DNA of 64,000 bases from MM2 sp035460165 (GTDB lineage: Bacteria > Pseudomonadota > Gammaproteobacteria > Burkholderiales > Methylophilaceae): positions 1 through 64,000 of the forward strand of contig DATHWW010000017.1 in assembly GCA_035460165.1 (NCBI GenBank). The letters are read 5' to 3'. The notes below the pieces were generated by a model. That model was not told the DNA's origin and did not search any database. It worked only from the letters and a program-made list of their open reading frames with translations. The translations under genes and the position numbers were made by a program. Positions 1 through 11,784 of the stretch are shown here, in pieces. How positions within the stretch are numbered: position 1 is the first letter of the stretch; each line of letters opens with the position of its first letter.

Positions 1-37
1 AATTTTCAAGCATGCCAACACTTTAGCACAAGGAAGA

Positions 38-130
38 AGTGAACAGTGAACAGTGAACAGTGAACAGTTAAGAGGGGAAAATGCCTTTTGTCTTAACTCC
101 CCAACTGTTCACTGTTCACTTTAAAACTGT

Positions 131-135
<5 letters not shown>
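38..135. repeat. AGTGAAC heptamer array forming a long inverted repeat after carB
   Basis: Four perfect tandem copies of AGTGAAC run from 38 to 65. The reverse-complement heptamer GTTCACT appears at 107-113, 114-120 and 129-135, the last one covering the carB stop codon. The two sides can pair over about 18 bases, with a second complementary GGGGA/TCCCC segment inside the loop. On the carB strand this could act as a transcript-end structure, but there is no run of T, so it is not a classic intrinsic terminator. A slippage-prone tandem repeat is the simplest reading. Confidence 0.7.
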
Positions 136-3310
<3,175 letters not shown>

Positions 3311-3389
3311 GGTTTTAGTCGCTAGTTACAGCCGCGGGTTATAAGCAAAAAGTCGCCAGCGGCCATTTCAGGCAGCTTGCGACTTGGGC

Positions 3390-4526
3390 TTAAGACTTGC
3401 GACTGTCCTCCATCATTTGGATGAAACGGTCGAACAAATAGCTCATTTCGCACGGGCCGGGACTTGCCTCCGGGTGGCCCTGGAAGCTGAACGCCGGCTT
3501 ATCGGTGCGGGAAATCCCTTGCAGGCTGCCGTCGAACAGCGAAACGTGCGTCGCGCGCAGGTTGGCAGGCAACGACGCCGGATCGACTGCGAAACCGTGG
3601 TTTTGGCTGGTGATGAATACGCGCTGGTCGTCGAGGTCCTGCACCGGATGGTTCGCGCCGTGATGGCCGAACTTCATCTTGACCGTTTTCGCGCCGCTGG
3701 CCAGCGCCAGCAATTGGTGACCGAGGCAGATGCCGTAGGTCGGGACACCCTTGTCGACAATCTTGCCGATCGCCTCGATGGCGTAGTCGCATGGTTCCGG
3801 ATCGCCGGGGCCGTTGGACAGAAATACGCCGTCCGGATTAAGCGCCAGCGCTTCTTCCGCAGTCGCCTGGGCCGGCAGCACGGTCACTTCGCAACCGCGC
3901 GCAACCAGCATACGCAGGATATTGCGCTTGATGCCGTAGTCGAAAGCCACGACCTTGTATTTGGGCTGACCGTTGGCTTCGTAACCCTTACCGAGGCACC
4001 ACTCGCCTTCGGTCCATTGATAAGGCTGGTCGGAAGAGACCACCTTGGCGAGGTCCATGCCCGCCAGGCCGGGGAAGCCGCGCGCCATTTCCAGCGCCTT
4101 GGCTTCATCGACCGCGCCGGCCATGATGCAGCCGGCCTGCGCACCCTTTTCACGCAACAAGCGCGTGAGCTTGCGGGTGTCAATGTCGGCGATTGCAACG
4201 ACGTTGCTGCGCTTGAGATAATTGTCCAGCGACTCCTGGCTACGCCAGCTACTGGCCATCAGCGGCAGATCGCGAATCACGAGGCCGGCGGCGTAAACCT
4301 GGCTGGACTCGACGTCCTCGGTATTGATGCCGTAATTGCCCACGTGCGGATACGTCAAGGTGACGATCTGCTTGGTATAGGATGGATCGGTGAGAATTTC
4401 CTGGTAGCCGGTCATCGAAGTATTGAATACCACTTCGCCGACCGTCGCGCCCGTTGCCCCGATGGCGATGCCACGAAACACGGTTCCGTCTGCAAGTACG
4501 AGTATGGCAGGCGTATTTTGCGGCAC
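3390..4526 (-). CDS. carA: carbamoyl-phosphate synthase small subunit (glutaminase)
   Basis: This 378-residue subunit hydrolyses glutamine and channels ammonia to CarB. The N-terminal CPSase domain (LVLADGTVFRGIAIG) is followed by a class I glutamine amidotransferase domain. Its nucleophile Cys lies in YGICLGHQLLAL and the catalytic His/Glu pair in FQGHPEASPGP. The length is normal. A good sigma70-like promoter lies about 100 bases upstream, between carA and dapB, so carAB appears to be its own transcription unit with a roughly 90-base leader. Confidence 0.98.
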   Translation of the reverse strand: MPQNTPAILVLADGTVFRGIAIGATGATVGEVVFNTSMTGYQEILTDPSYTKQIVTLTYPHVGNYGINTEDVESSQVYAAGLVIRDLPLMASSWRSQESLDNYLKRSNVVAIADIDTRKLTRLLREKGAQAGCIMAGAVDEAKALEMARGFPGLAGMDLAKVVSSDQPYQWTEGEWCLGKGYEANGQPKYKVVAFDYGIKRNILRMLVARGCEVTVLPAQATAEEALALNPDGVFLSNGPGDPEPCDYAIEAIGKIVDKGVPTYGICLGHQLLALASGAKTVKMKFGHHGANHPVQDLDDQRVFITSQNHGFAVDPASLPANLRATHVSLFDGSLQGISRTDKPAFSFQGHPEASPGPCEMSYLFDRFIQMMEDSRKS

Positions 4527-4579
4527 GGTCTAACCCCTTGTCTTTATTGCGGTTTGTCGCTTGAGATAGCGGATATGCA

Positions 4580-4610
4580 AAGCGGGGCTGGCTACGCACC
4601 GTCCCCGCTT
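4580..4610 (-). promoter_or_regulatory. leader hairpin at the 5' end of the carAB transcript
   Basis: AAGCGGGG (4580-4587) and CCCCGCTT (4603-4610) form a perfect 8-bp stem with a 15-base loop, only a few bases after the predicted carAB start site. No T-run follows on the minus strand, so it looks like a stabilising or regulatory 5' stem-loop rather than a terminator. Any link to pyrimidine control is inference. Confidence 0.4.
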
Positions 4611-4622
4611 CGAATTTTTGAG

Positions 4623-4651
4623 ATTATAGCCTAAAGGCTGGCCGGCATCAA
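4623..4651 (-). promoter_or_regulatory. sigma70-type promoter of carAB
   Basis: On the minus strand, TTGATG (4646-4651) and TATAAT (4623-4628) are separated by 17 bases. This is a near-consensus sigma70 promoter placed between dapB and carA. Transcription should begin near 4616. Confidence 0.65.
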
Positions 4652-4662
4652 TTGGCCGTGGA

Positions 4663-5463
4663 TCAGGAGAGGCTTAAGACATCCCGCATGTCGAACAATC
4701 CGGACTGCTTTCCTTCCAGGAACTTGGCGGCACGCAGCGCGCCGAATGCAAAGGTCGCCCGGCTGGAAGCCTTGTGCGTCAGCTCGACGCGCTCACCGAT
4801 GCCGGCAAACAGCACGGTATGATCGCCCACCACATCCCCGCCACGCACCGTGGCGAAACCTATCGTGGAAGGGTCGCGCTCGCCGGTGACACCTTCGCGG
4901 CCATAGACCGCGCAGGTAGCAAGATCGCGACCCAGCGCAGCAGCGGCAGCCTCACCCAGACGCAGCGCAGTACCGGAAGGCGCGTCCACCTTGTGCCGAT
5001 GATGCGCTTCGATGATTTCGATATCGTAACCTTCATCCAGCACCTTGGCGGCAGCCTGTACCAGATTGATCAGCAGATTGACGCCCACGCTCATGTTCGG
5101 AGCGAACACAATCGGAATCTCGCGGGCTGCTGCGGTAATCAGTTCTTTCTGCGCCGGGCTGAAACCGGTAGTACCGATCACCATTCCGACACCCGCCTTG
5201 CGACAGGCATCGAGATAAGCCAGGCTGGCCTCGGGACGGGTAAAGTCCACCAGCACATGCGCACCCTGCAACGCGGACGCAAGATCATTGCTGACCTTGA
5301 CGCCACAAGCCGCGCCAAACAACTCGCCGGCATCGCGCCCTACCTGGGGGCTGCCTTCGCGGTCAATTGCAGCATGCAACGTAAGTTCAGGATCGCCGAG
5401 AGTAGCTTCGAGCAAGGCATGGCCCATGCGCCCCGAGCTACCGGCAATGACAATATTCAACAT
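4663..5463 (-). CDS. dapB: 4-hydroxy-tetrahydrodipicolinate reductase
   Basis: DapB reduces hydroxytetrahydrodipicolinate with NAD(P)H in lysine and diaminopimelate synthesis. The 266-residue product has the N-terminal Rossmann motif (IVIAGSSGRMG), the VDFTRPEA segment and the family signature EIIEAHHRHKVDAPSGTAL around the catalytic His and Lys. I chose the ATG at 5463, which puts the Rossmann strand directly at the N-terminus; an in-frame ATG 12 bases earlier is possible. It sits downstream of bamE in the same direction, as in many betaproteobacteria. Confidence 0.96.
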   Translation of the reverse strand: MLNIVIAGSSGRMGHALLEATLGDPELTLHAAIDREGSPQVGRDAGELFGAACGVKVSNDLASALQGAHVLVDFTRPEASLAYLDACRKAGVGMVIGTTGFSPAQKELITAAAREIPIVFAPNMSVGVNLLINLVQAAAKVLDEGYDIEIIEAHHRHKVDAPSGTALRLGEAAAAALGRDLATCAVYGREGVTGERDPSTIGFATVRGGDVVGDHTVLFAGIGERVELTHKASSRATFAFGALRAAKFLEGKQSGLFDMRDVLSLS

Positions 5464-5523
5464 CTGAAAACCCATTCTATTTGGTTACCGACATGCGCCA
5501 CACATTAGCCCGCACTGTAAAGA

Positions 5524-6357
5524 TCAGAAACCGATTTTTTCCAGCATGCGCTCGAAGTAGCCGGGATCATCCTCCGGCGGCAACTCGTCCGCAGGGATGG
5601 GTGCTTTCCTGGGCTCGACCTTGGCGGGCTCCATCTTTGCCGGTTCGGATTTTGCGGGCTCAATCTCCACGGGTTTAGGAGTCGGCTCGGGCTGCTTTAC
5701 AGGCTCCTGCGCCGACTGCTCGACAGGCTTTGATTCTTCTGCAACCGGTTGCTTCCGCTCTTCAGCGGGCGCTGCCGTTTCGGGTTCAGCCGCTGGCGCG
5801 GCCTTAACCTCTTCGCGTACAGGCTGGGGCTCAGGAGCTTTGACTGGCGCAGGTTGAGGCTCACTCACACGCTCCGGCTTCGGCTCGATCTTGGCCGGGG
5901 CTGGTTCTTCATCGCTTTTCCAGAACTTCAGTTTGTCGATCAGCCCCTTTTCTTTCTGCTTGGGCGCGGCAGCAGGCTTGGCACCTTCCGATTTGGAGCT
6001 TTCGGCAACCCCCGCCTCACCGGTACCGGCCGATATCACATCGCCACGCACGCGCTTCAGCTGATCGTTTTCGAAGTCGAGAATGACATGACGCTGCTCG
6101 ATGATCTTGCCACCCTTCGCCATGCGGTAGAGGTAATCCCAGCGATCGGCATGAAAGCTGTCGGCAATGAGCGGCGTACCCATGACAAAGCGCACTTGCG
6201 ATTTGGTCATGCCCGGACGCAACTGCATCATCATCTTCGATGTAACGGCGTTGCCCTGCTGGATATCCATCTTGTAGGGCTTGATGGAAGGCAAATTCGC
6301 GGAATAGTTGGAACAGGCGGCGCAAAAAAACGCTGCCAGGATAATCGCTTTACGCAT
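5524..6357 (-). CDS. bamE: BamE/SmpA outer-membrane assembly lipoprotein with long charged tail
   Basis: BamE is a lipoprotein subunit of the BAM complex that inserts beta-barrel proteins into the outer membrane. A lipobox (FFCAAC, Cys about residue 15) and the SmpA/OmlA core (MMMQLRPGMTKSQVRFVMGTP to about residue 105) are clear. The protein is 277 residues, more than twice the size of E. coli BamE. The extra C-terminal region (about 120-265) is low-complexity, rich in Pro, Glu, Ala and Lys, with short repeats such as EPAKMEPAKVEP. It is divergent from fur, with 62 bases between start codons. Confidence 0.92.
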   Translation of the reverse strand: MRKAIILAAFFCAACSNYSANLPSIKPYKMDIQQGNAVTSKMMMQLRPGMTKSQVRFVMGTPLIADSFHADRWDYLYRMAKGGKIIEQRHVILDFENDQLKRVRGDVISAGTGEAGVAESSKSEGAKPAAAPKQKEKGLIDKLKFWKSDEEPAPAKIEPKPERVSEPQPAPVKAPEPQPVREEVKAAPAAEPETAAPAEERKQPVAEESKPVEQSAQEPVKQPEPTPKPVEIEPAKSEPAKMEPAKVEPRKAPIPADELPPEDDPGYFERMLEKIGF

Positions 6358-6419
6358 CGTTATGACTTTGGCGGAAAATGGCGTTAATATACCACGACAC
6401 AGATTCTTGCCGACACACC

Positions 6420-6845
6420 ATGAAAGAACCTCAAGACCTCAAGAACGCCGGCCTCAAGGCGACCCTCCCGCGACTCAAGGTATTGAGCCTGTTCGAGTCC
6501 AGCGAGCAGCGCCACCTATCGGCGGAAGATGTCTACAAGATGCTGCTTTCCCACGGGGAAGATGTCGGCCTGGCAACGGTTTACCGCGTGCTGACCCAGT
6601 TCGAGCAGGCCGGACTTTTGATGCGCCATCATTTCGAGGGTGGCAAGTCGGTGTTCGAGCTGAAACAGGAAGGCCACCACGACCACATCGTCTGCCTGCA
6701 GTGCGGCCGGGTGGAAGAGTTCTACGATGAAGAAATCGAAAATCGTCAAAAAAAGGCCGCGACCGACCGCGGCTTCACCATCCACGATCATTCGCTGTAC
6801 ATCTACGCGGACTGCACGAAAACTCCTTGCCCGCATAAGCACTGA
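6420..6845 (+). CDS. fur: ferric uptake regulator Fur
   Basis: Fur is the Fe(II)-dependent dimeric repressor of iron genes. The 141-residue product has the winged helix (LKATLPRLKVLSLFES to TVYRVLTQFEQAGL), the metal-site segment HHFEGGKSVFELKQEGHHDH, and the Cys motif CLQC. A C-terminal histidine ends CPHKH. I chose the ATG at 6420, which yields MKEPQDLKNAGLKAT, the usual family N-terminus; an upstream in-frame start at 6378 would overlap the bamE promoter. Candidate targets in this window are the siderophore promoter at 48.5 kb and the porin upstream site at 14.2 kb. Confidence 0.97.
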   Translation: MKEPQDLKNAGLKATLPRLKVLSLFESSEQRHLSAEDVYKMLLSHGEDVGLATVYRVLTQFEQAGLLMRHHFEGGKSVFELKQEGHHDHIVCLQCGRVEEFYDEEIENRQKKAATDRGFTIHDHSLYIYADCTKTPCPHKH

Positions 6846-6887
6846 AGCATTCCCCAACGGCAAGCCGATAGCCGAGACCCATGTATC

Positions 6888-7066
6888 TTCCAAGCGTGGG
6901 TAGACTTACTGGTCATTCTGCTGGCAACCGGCCTGATGCTGACAACTGAATTATTGAACAGCGCCATTGAGGCAATCCGCGATCTGCTCGTCAACGCTAC
7001 AACGAAAAAAATCAAGGTGATCAAGGATATCGCCGCAGCCGCGGCCGGCATCAGCATTGTCGTCTG
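6888..7066 (+). pseudogene. dgkA: remnant of diacylglycerol kinase DgkA (C-terminal part only)
   Basis: In the frame ending at the TGA at 7064-7066 the sequence encodes FQAWVDLLVILLATGLMLT, then TELLNSAIEAIRDLL, then KKIKVIKDIAAAAAGISIVV. This matches the second half of the small integral-membrane diacylglycerol/undecaprenol kinase DgkA, including the catalytic ELLNSAIEA motif and the KDxAAAA helix. No start codon or N-terminal half (the conserved FRQE region) is present in frame; the sequence abuts the fur stop within about 40 bases. It is best read as a 5'-deleted relic. The product would lack the first transmembrane helix. Confidence 0.75.
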
Positions 7067-7121
7067 ACTGACCGCACTAACCGTAGAGCTGTCGGAAATT
7101 CTGCCGCTTTTGAGTTAAAAG

Positions 7122-8804
7122 TTACTCGTCGCGCCCGGATCGCCAGATCGAAAGAATCAGCCAGATTCCGAACAGCGAAGCCATGAAATATCCGAGGAAG
7201 CCGAACGCGGGCAGCCCCAGCAGCGTTGGTCCGCCCTTGACCGTCATGACGATGGAGGAACCGATGATCAGCGCGGCTGTCAGCAGCGCCAGCGTTAGCC
7301 GGTTGGTACTGTGGTCAAGCTGATGCCCGAAATGATCCAGGCGTTTGAGGTCGAGATCGATTTTCACGCGCCCGCGCCGCGCTTCGCGCAACAGGCGCGA
7401 TATGTCGCGCGGCAAACCCGTTGCAACATCCAGCAAATTATTGATGTTGCGCCAGCCGCGTTTGACGAGATGCCCGGGCATGTAGCGATCGACGATCACC
7501 TTTTTCACGAATGGCGTCAGGTGATGGACGATCTGGAAATCCGGATCGAGCTGGCGCCCTAGCCCTTCCAGCGTGATCAAGGCTTTGAACAACATCGTCA
7601 GGTCGGGCGGCACAACCAGGTAGTTTTCGCGCATGACGGTGGTCAGGTCGTTCAGCAACACGCCGAAGCGCAGCTGCTTGAGCGGCACGCTTTCATAATT
7701 GAAGATCAGCTCATCGATATCGGCCGAAAGCTTTTCGTCGTCGATGGGCGCATCGCCCGCCCACAACACAAGGGTGTCGCGCAACTCATCGATATCCTTG
7801 CTGACCAAAGCCGCCAGCAGATTGGCAATCTGGTCGCGCCTATCCAGAGTGATGCGCCCCACCATGCCGCAGTCGATCAACGCGATACGATTTTCGGGCA
7901 GGTAGAACACATTGCCGGGATGCGGGTCGGCGTGAAAAAATCCGTCAATCAACACCATCTTGAGTACCGCATCCGCGCCCCGCGCGGCCAGCTTTTTCAG
8001 ATCCAATCCCGCAAGCCTGGCGCTATCGAGATCGTTGCCGGGGATGCCATCGATATGCTGCATAACCAGCAGGTCTTCGCTGGTGTGATCCCAGCAAACC
8101 TTCGCAAAAACAATGGTTTTGTCGGCTGCGAAATTCTGCGCAAAACGGTCGGTATTCCGACCTTCCATTGCCAGATCGAGTTCGCGCCGCAAGGATTTGG
8201 CAAACTGCGCAACGATCTTGCCCGGCTGAAAGCGCCGGGACTCCGGCATCTCGGACTCCAATAGCCGCGCCAAATGAGACAACAGGCGCAAGTCCGCGTC
8301 GATACGGTTGCGCACATTGGGGCGACGTACCTTGAGTACCACCGGGGTGCCATCCTGCAACTTGGCAAGATGCACTTGCGCGATAGACGCGCCCGCGACC
8401 GCCTCGGTCTGCAGGTCTACGAACACCTCGAACGGAGATCGTCCCAGCGACTTCTCAAGCTGCGGCAGCAGTACATCGAATGGCTCGGGCGGCACACTGT
8501 CCTGGAGCTTGGCGAACTCGGTAATCCAATGCGGTGGGAAAATATCGGGCCGGGTAGCCAACACCTGACCGAGCTTTACAAAGGTCGGCCCAAGCTCCTC
8601 GATGGCCAGCCGCACCCGTACCGCCGGCTCGAGATGCTTGATTTCCTCAGACTGTTGCCGATGCAGCATCGTGCCGGCACGCTCGGCGATGTTGCCCAGC
8701 CCCAGGCGTTTGACGATATCGCCCCAGCCGTAATAGATAAGAATGCGGGCGATTTCACGCATACGCCCAATGTCACGCATTACGGAGAGGGTTTCGCGTA
8801 TCAT
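7122..8804 (-). CDS. ubiB: UbiB/ABC1 family atypical kinase for ubiquinone biosynthesis
   Basis: UbiB is a membrane-associated protein-kinase-like ATPase needed for ubiquinone synthesis. The 560-residue product shows the ABC1 core: the KxGQ motif in FVKLGQVLATRPD (about residue 77), a VAGASIAQVHLA Ala-rich loop, and the GFFHADPHPGNVFYL catalytic segment with IALIDCGMVG. Two C-terminal membrane helices (about 500-555) are typical. Its start overlaps the stop of the upstream DUF6781-like gene by four bases, so the two are probably co-translated. Confidence 0.93.
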   Translation of the reverse strand: MIRETLSVMRDIGRMREIARILIYYGWGDIVKRLGLGNIAERAGTMLHRQQSEEIKHLEPAVRVRLAIEELGPTFVKLGQVLATRPDIFPPHWITEFAKLQDSVPPEPFDVLLPQLEKSLGRSPFEVFVDLQTEAVAGASIAQVHLAKLQDGTPVVLKVRRPNVRNRIDADLRLLSHLARLLESEMPESRRFQPGKIVAQFAKSLRRELDLAMEGRNTDRFAQNFAADKTIVFAKVCWDHTSEDLLVMQHIDGIPGNDLDSARLAGLDLKKLAARGADAVLKMVLIDGFFHADPHPGNVFYLPENRIALIDCGMVGRITLDRRDQIANLLAALVSKDIDELRDTLVLWAGDAPIDDEKLSADIDELIFNYESVPLKQLRFGVLLNDLTTVMRENYLVVPPDLTMLFKALITLEGLGRQLDPDFQIVHHLTPFVKKVIVDRYMPGHLVKRGWRNINNLLDVATGLPRDISRLLREARRGRVKIDLDLKRLDHFGHQLDHSTNRLTLALLTAALIIGSSIVMTVKGGPTLLGLPAFGFLGYFMASLFGIWLILSIWRSGRDE

Positions 8805-9460
8805 TTATCCTTCAGCGCCTGTGCTTTTTGTTCGATTTTTTCCGCAATTTCAATCAGTTTACGGCTGGAAAGCAGCGCAACGCGCGAACCGATTTCACGC
8901 GCGGCGTGCAACCCGGCATCGCTGGCTTGTTGCGCCGTGGCGCGCAAGCGACTGCCAAACTCCTCGGCTACTTCCCGCACACGCTCGCCGGTACCGGTGC
9001 CGGTGCGGCGCGCATGTTCCGCCAAAGCCGTCATCTCCTGCCTGACCAGACCGGTCGCCTCTTGTGCGACATGGCTGACCGTTTCCAGGAACATGTCTTC
9101 GAGTTTTTTAAGATCGCCCAGGCTTTGCCGCAGATCTTGCTCTGCAAACTCCTGCGCGTGGGACGACACTTCGCCCAGCGCCAATCGCATCGCCTCGGCA
9201 GCATGCTCAAGCGCATCGTCCATGCCGTGCAGGGCGCTGCCCAAGGCTGCCCGGACCTCTTCCGCGCGTTCCGTGGCACCGCGACTGACACCTTCGGTAA
9301 TGGCGCCCAGCACCTCGCGGATTTCCTGTTCCGCAAGCTGGCGCTGCGTCAGCGCCTCGACCGTCAGGTCATGCAGTTTTTCACGGACATTCTCGCCGCT
9401 GCGCAGTAGGCCGCGCGCCTTTTCCTGGATTTCCTCGAGTGAGAAACGTTCGTCGTTCAT
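8801..9460 (-). CDS. helical, Glu-rich conserved protein (DUF6781-like)
   Basis: The 219-residue product is almost entirely predicted helix, rich in Ala, Glu and Arg (EEIQEKARGLLRSGENVREK, then ALTQRQLAEQEIREVLGAIT), with no signal peptide or membrane segment. It resembles the uncharacterised DUF6781 group, and phasin-like or apolipoprotein-like helical proteins are an alternative. I chose the ATG at 9460, preceded by a GGGAG ribosome site, rather than the upstream in-frame start at 9508. The ATGA overlap with ubiB suggests a shared role or at least a shared transcript. The function is unknown. Confidence 0.75.
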   Translation of the reverse strand: MNDERFSLEEIQEKARGLLRSGENVREKLHDLTVEALTQRQLAEQEIREVLGAITEGVSRGATERAEEVRAALGSALHGMDDALEHAAEAMRLALGEVSSHAQEFAEQDLRQSLGDLKKLEDMFLETVSHVAQEATGLVRQEMTALAEHARRTGTGTGERVREVAEEFGSRLRATAQQASDAGLHAAREIGSRVALLSSRKLIEIAEKIEQKAQALKDK

Positions 9461-9633
9461 GGCTAATCTCCCGCTGTGGTTGGTTGATAGAGCCCGAAGC
9501 CGCGACATTTGTTCCGCCCCGCTTCCGTTCCAATTGTAATATGAAAGCCATTAGCCCGAATGGCTCAAACCGTCTTTTGTAAAACCGTTCAAAGATTTAC
9601 AAAGGCCAAGGATTTCTTTTAGAATCCGGCGAC

Positions 9634-10152
9634 ATGTTTTGCAAAAAATACATAGCAGCCTTCTGGCTGGCGGGCTTATGCACGCTCTCCCATGCGGATG
9701 AAGCCGTGCAGGAACCGGCGAAGTCCGAAACCGGATGGACGGATGCCGCGCAGGAGATTCTGATCAATGCCCTCAGCCTGACCGGCGTGCGATACAAATA
9801 CGGCGGCAAATCGCCGGAAACCGGTTTCGATTGCAGCGGCTTTGTGCGCTATGTATTCCAGCAAGCGGCCAACCTGACGCTGCCGCACGGCGCACGCGCC
9901 ATCAGCCAGCTCGGGCAATCCATTCCGGTCGAACAGTTGCAGCCGGGGGACCTGGTATTCTTCAACACGCTTAAAAGTGCTTTTTCACACGTCGGCATCT
10001 ACGTCGGCGACGGACGCTTCATCCATGCGCCCTCCAGCGGCGGCGGCATTCATGTCGTCAACATGAATGAAAGTTACTGGGCCAAGCGTTTCAATGGCGC
10101 GCGACGCTTGCCGCCGACCGAGCAGCCGCCTGCTGAATCTTCTGCCGAATAA
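9634..10152 (+). CDS. exported NlpC/P60 (C40) cell-wall endopeptidase
   Basis: This is a peptidoglycan peptidase of the C40 family, 172 residues, with an N-terminal signal sequence (KYIAAFWLAGLCTLSHADEA). The catalytic Cys lies in DCSGFVRYVF (about residue 69) and the His in FSHVGIYVGDGRFIHAP, with LQPGDLVFF between them as usual. It probably cleaves the gamma-D-Glu to mDAP bond in the periplasm. Its last 62 bases overlap the 3' end of the convergent patatin gene. Confidence 0.93.
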   Translation: MFCKKYIAAFWLAGLCTLSHADEAVQEPAKSETGWTDAAQEILINALSLTGVRYKYGGKSPETGFDCSGFVRYVFQQAANLTLPHGARAISQLGQSIPVEQLQPGDLVFFNTLKSAFSHVGIYVGDGRFIHAPSSGGGIHVVNMNESYWAKRFNGARRLPPTEQPPAESSAE

Positions 10153-11014
10153 ACGGCACCACGGCCTGTGCGGCCTTTTCACCTTCCAGGATCGCCTCGT
10201 GCTTGCGGGCAAAGTCCGCTGAGCCATAACCTATCGTATTGGGACGGATGACCACGTCCGCACCGGCCAACTCCGCCTTGCTGATCGCCTGCCCCATGAT
10301 GCCGAAAGTTTGCAGCAGGATATCCGTCACTCCCTCCACACGCGCATAACGCGGTTTGGCGGAAATATCGACCGCGATAATCACGTCGGCACCCAGCATG
10401 CGCGCCACATTCACCGGTACCGGACTGACCAGGCCGCCGTCCACATACTCGTGGCCGTTGATCGCCACCGGCTGGAACACGCCGGGAATGCTGCTCGACG
10501 CGCGTACCGCCATGCCCGCGTTGCCGCGCTGGAATACCATCATTTCCCCGCTTTGCAGATTGGTGGCAACCGCTGCGAACGGTTTCTTCAACTTTTCGAT
10601 GGGTAGCTTGTGGACGGCCTGGTTGATGTATCCCTGCAAGGCTTCGCCCTTGATAAAGCCGCGATCCGGCAGCATCCAGTCGCCCACGCTGTCTTCTTCG
10701 AGCTTGAATGCAATCTTCTGCAGTTCGAATCCGCTGTATCCCGCCGCATAAAGCACGCCGACCACGCTGCCGGCGCTGGTACCGACTACCAGGTCGGGCT
10801 GTATGCCCTGCGCTTCCAGTACCTTGATCACGCCCACATGCGCGAAACCGCGTACCGCGCCGCCACCGAGAACAAGGGCCACTTTAGGTGGGGCCACGGC
10901 AGCAGCCATCGGCTTGGCTGGGTTTTCAGCCGGAGATACGGGTTTGGTGGCGAGAGGCGCGGATACGCAACCGGCGAGCAACAGGGCAAGACCCAGGATA
11001 CGAAGTGAGTTCAT
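10091..11014 (-). CDS. patatin-like phospholipase, lipoprotein form (RssA-like)
   Basis: A serine lipase/esterase of the patatin family. The oxyanion-hole glycine loop (LVLGGGAVRGFAH), nucleophile GTSAGS and catalytic Asp in DGGLVSPVP are all present in order. Starting at the ATG at 11014 gives a lipoprotein signal (MNSLRILGLALLLAGC), so it should be anchored in the envelope, unlike cytoplasmic RssA. It is the last gene of a run starting with the bacterioferritin-like gene, 29 bases after the PepSY gene. The 3' end overlaps the convergent C40 peptidase gene. Confidence 0.9.
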   Translation of the reverse strand: MNSLRILGLALLLAGCVSAPLATKPVSPAENPAKPMAAAVAPPKVALVLGGGAVRGFAHVGVIKVLEAQGIQPDLVVGTSAGSVVGVLYAAGYSGFELQKIAFKLEEDSVGDWMLPDRGFIKGEALQGYINQAVHKLPIEKLKKPFAAVATNLQSGEMMVFQRGNAGMAVRASSSIPGVFQPVAINGHEYVDGGLVSPVPVNVARMLGADVIIAVDISAKPRYARVEGVTDILLQTFGIMGQAISKAELAGADVVIRPNTIGYGSADFARKHEAILEGEKAAQAVVPFIRQKIQQAAARSAASVARH

Positions 11015-11043
11015 GATGTTCAAAATGAGATAAACAGGTCGGC

Positions 11044-11784
11044 TCAATGCCGTTTGCGCAGGGTGCGCACATACATCCAGAGACCGGACAAGGCGAGCGC
11101 GATCAGCACCAGCGCGGCAATATCCATCAGGTAAGGCCCGTAATGGCCGAGAATGCGCCCGCTATGTACATCCAGCAACACACGCTCCAGCGACAGGCTG
11201 GGCGCAAAATATGGGGCCGCTTCATCGGCAACCTTGTCGTGCAGCGCCTGTGGTTGCGCCCAGATGATGTCCGCGGCGGAACTCGACTCCCAAGTCAGGG
11301 CGTCTGCACTGGCAAAAATACCCCGTGATGTTTCCAGCACAATGAATGTGCCGTGCTTGCCTATGCGTCGAATAGGCTGCGCCGGCAAGGCTGGGCCGCT
11401 CAGTTGGTCGATCAGGCTGCCGTCAGGCTGATAAAGATGGAGGGATGCATCGGTTGCGACATACCGGATACCGTCGATTTCGATGGCCCCTACCGGCACG
11501 CCCGACGGTGCGTACAAATCGTATCCGTCCATGACCCAGCGTTCGCTATCGCCGACAAAATAGCCGGACTCGAACAGATAACCTTGCTGCGGCGCTGCCG
11601 ATTGCAAGCCATACCAACGCATCACCCAGGCAGAATCGATCTTCTTCTGTGCGAGACTTAAGGCGTCAGTATGGTTGAGCGCCAAGCCGGTCAGCGCAAG
11701 CAACAGGAGAAACAAAGCCGCCAACACGCCGACACGCGCATGCCAGTGCCGCACAAAGCGGATTGCGCGCGTCAGCCGGCTCAT
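11044..11784 (-). CDS. PepSY-associated membrane protein
   Basis: The 246-residue protein has an N-terminal membrane helix after the typical RFVRHWHARVGVLAALFLLL segment and a second helix near the C-terminus (MDIAALVLIALALSGLWMYV), with a periplasmic PepSY-like middle. Such PepSY-TM proteins occur in iron-uptake loci and in membrane reductases that handle ferric siderophores. Its start overlaps the stop of the FMN-binding gene by four bases. A role as the membrane partner of that flavoprotein is inference from coupling. Confidence 0.85.
   Translation of the reverse strand: MSRLTRAIRFVRHWHARVGVLAALFLLLLALTGLALNHTDALSLAQKKIDSAWVMRWYGLQSAAPQQGYLFESGYFVGDSERWVMDGYDLYAPSGVPVGAIEIDGIRYVATDASLHLYQPDGSLIDQLSGPALPAQPIRRIGKHGTFIVLETSRGIFASADALTWESSSAADIIWAQPQALHDKVADEAAPYFAPSLSLERVLLDVHSGRILGHYGPYLMDIAALVLIALALSGLWMYVRTLRKRH

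Noticed and set aside
4580..4615. Plus-strand terminator reading of the carA leader hairpin (stem then CGAATTTTT)
   Set aside because: No plus-strand gene lies upstream that it could terminate; a leader structure of the minus-strand carAB transcript fits better.
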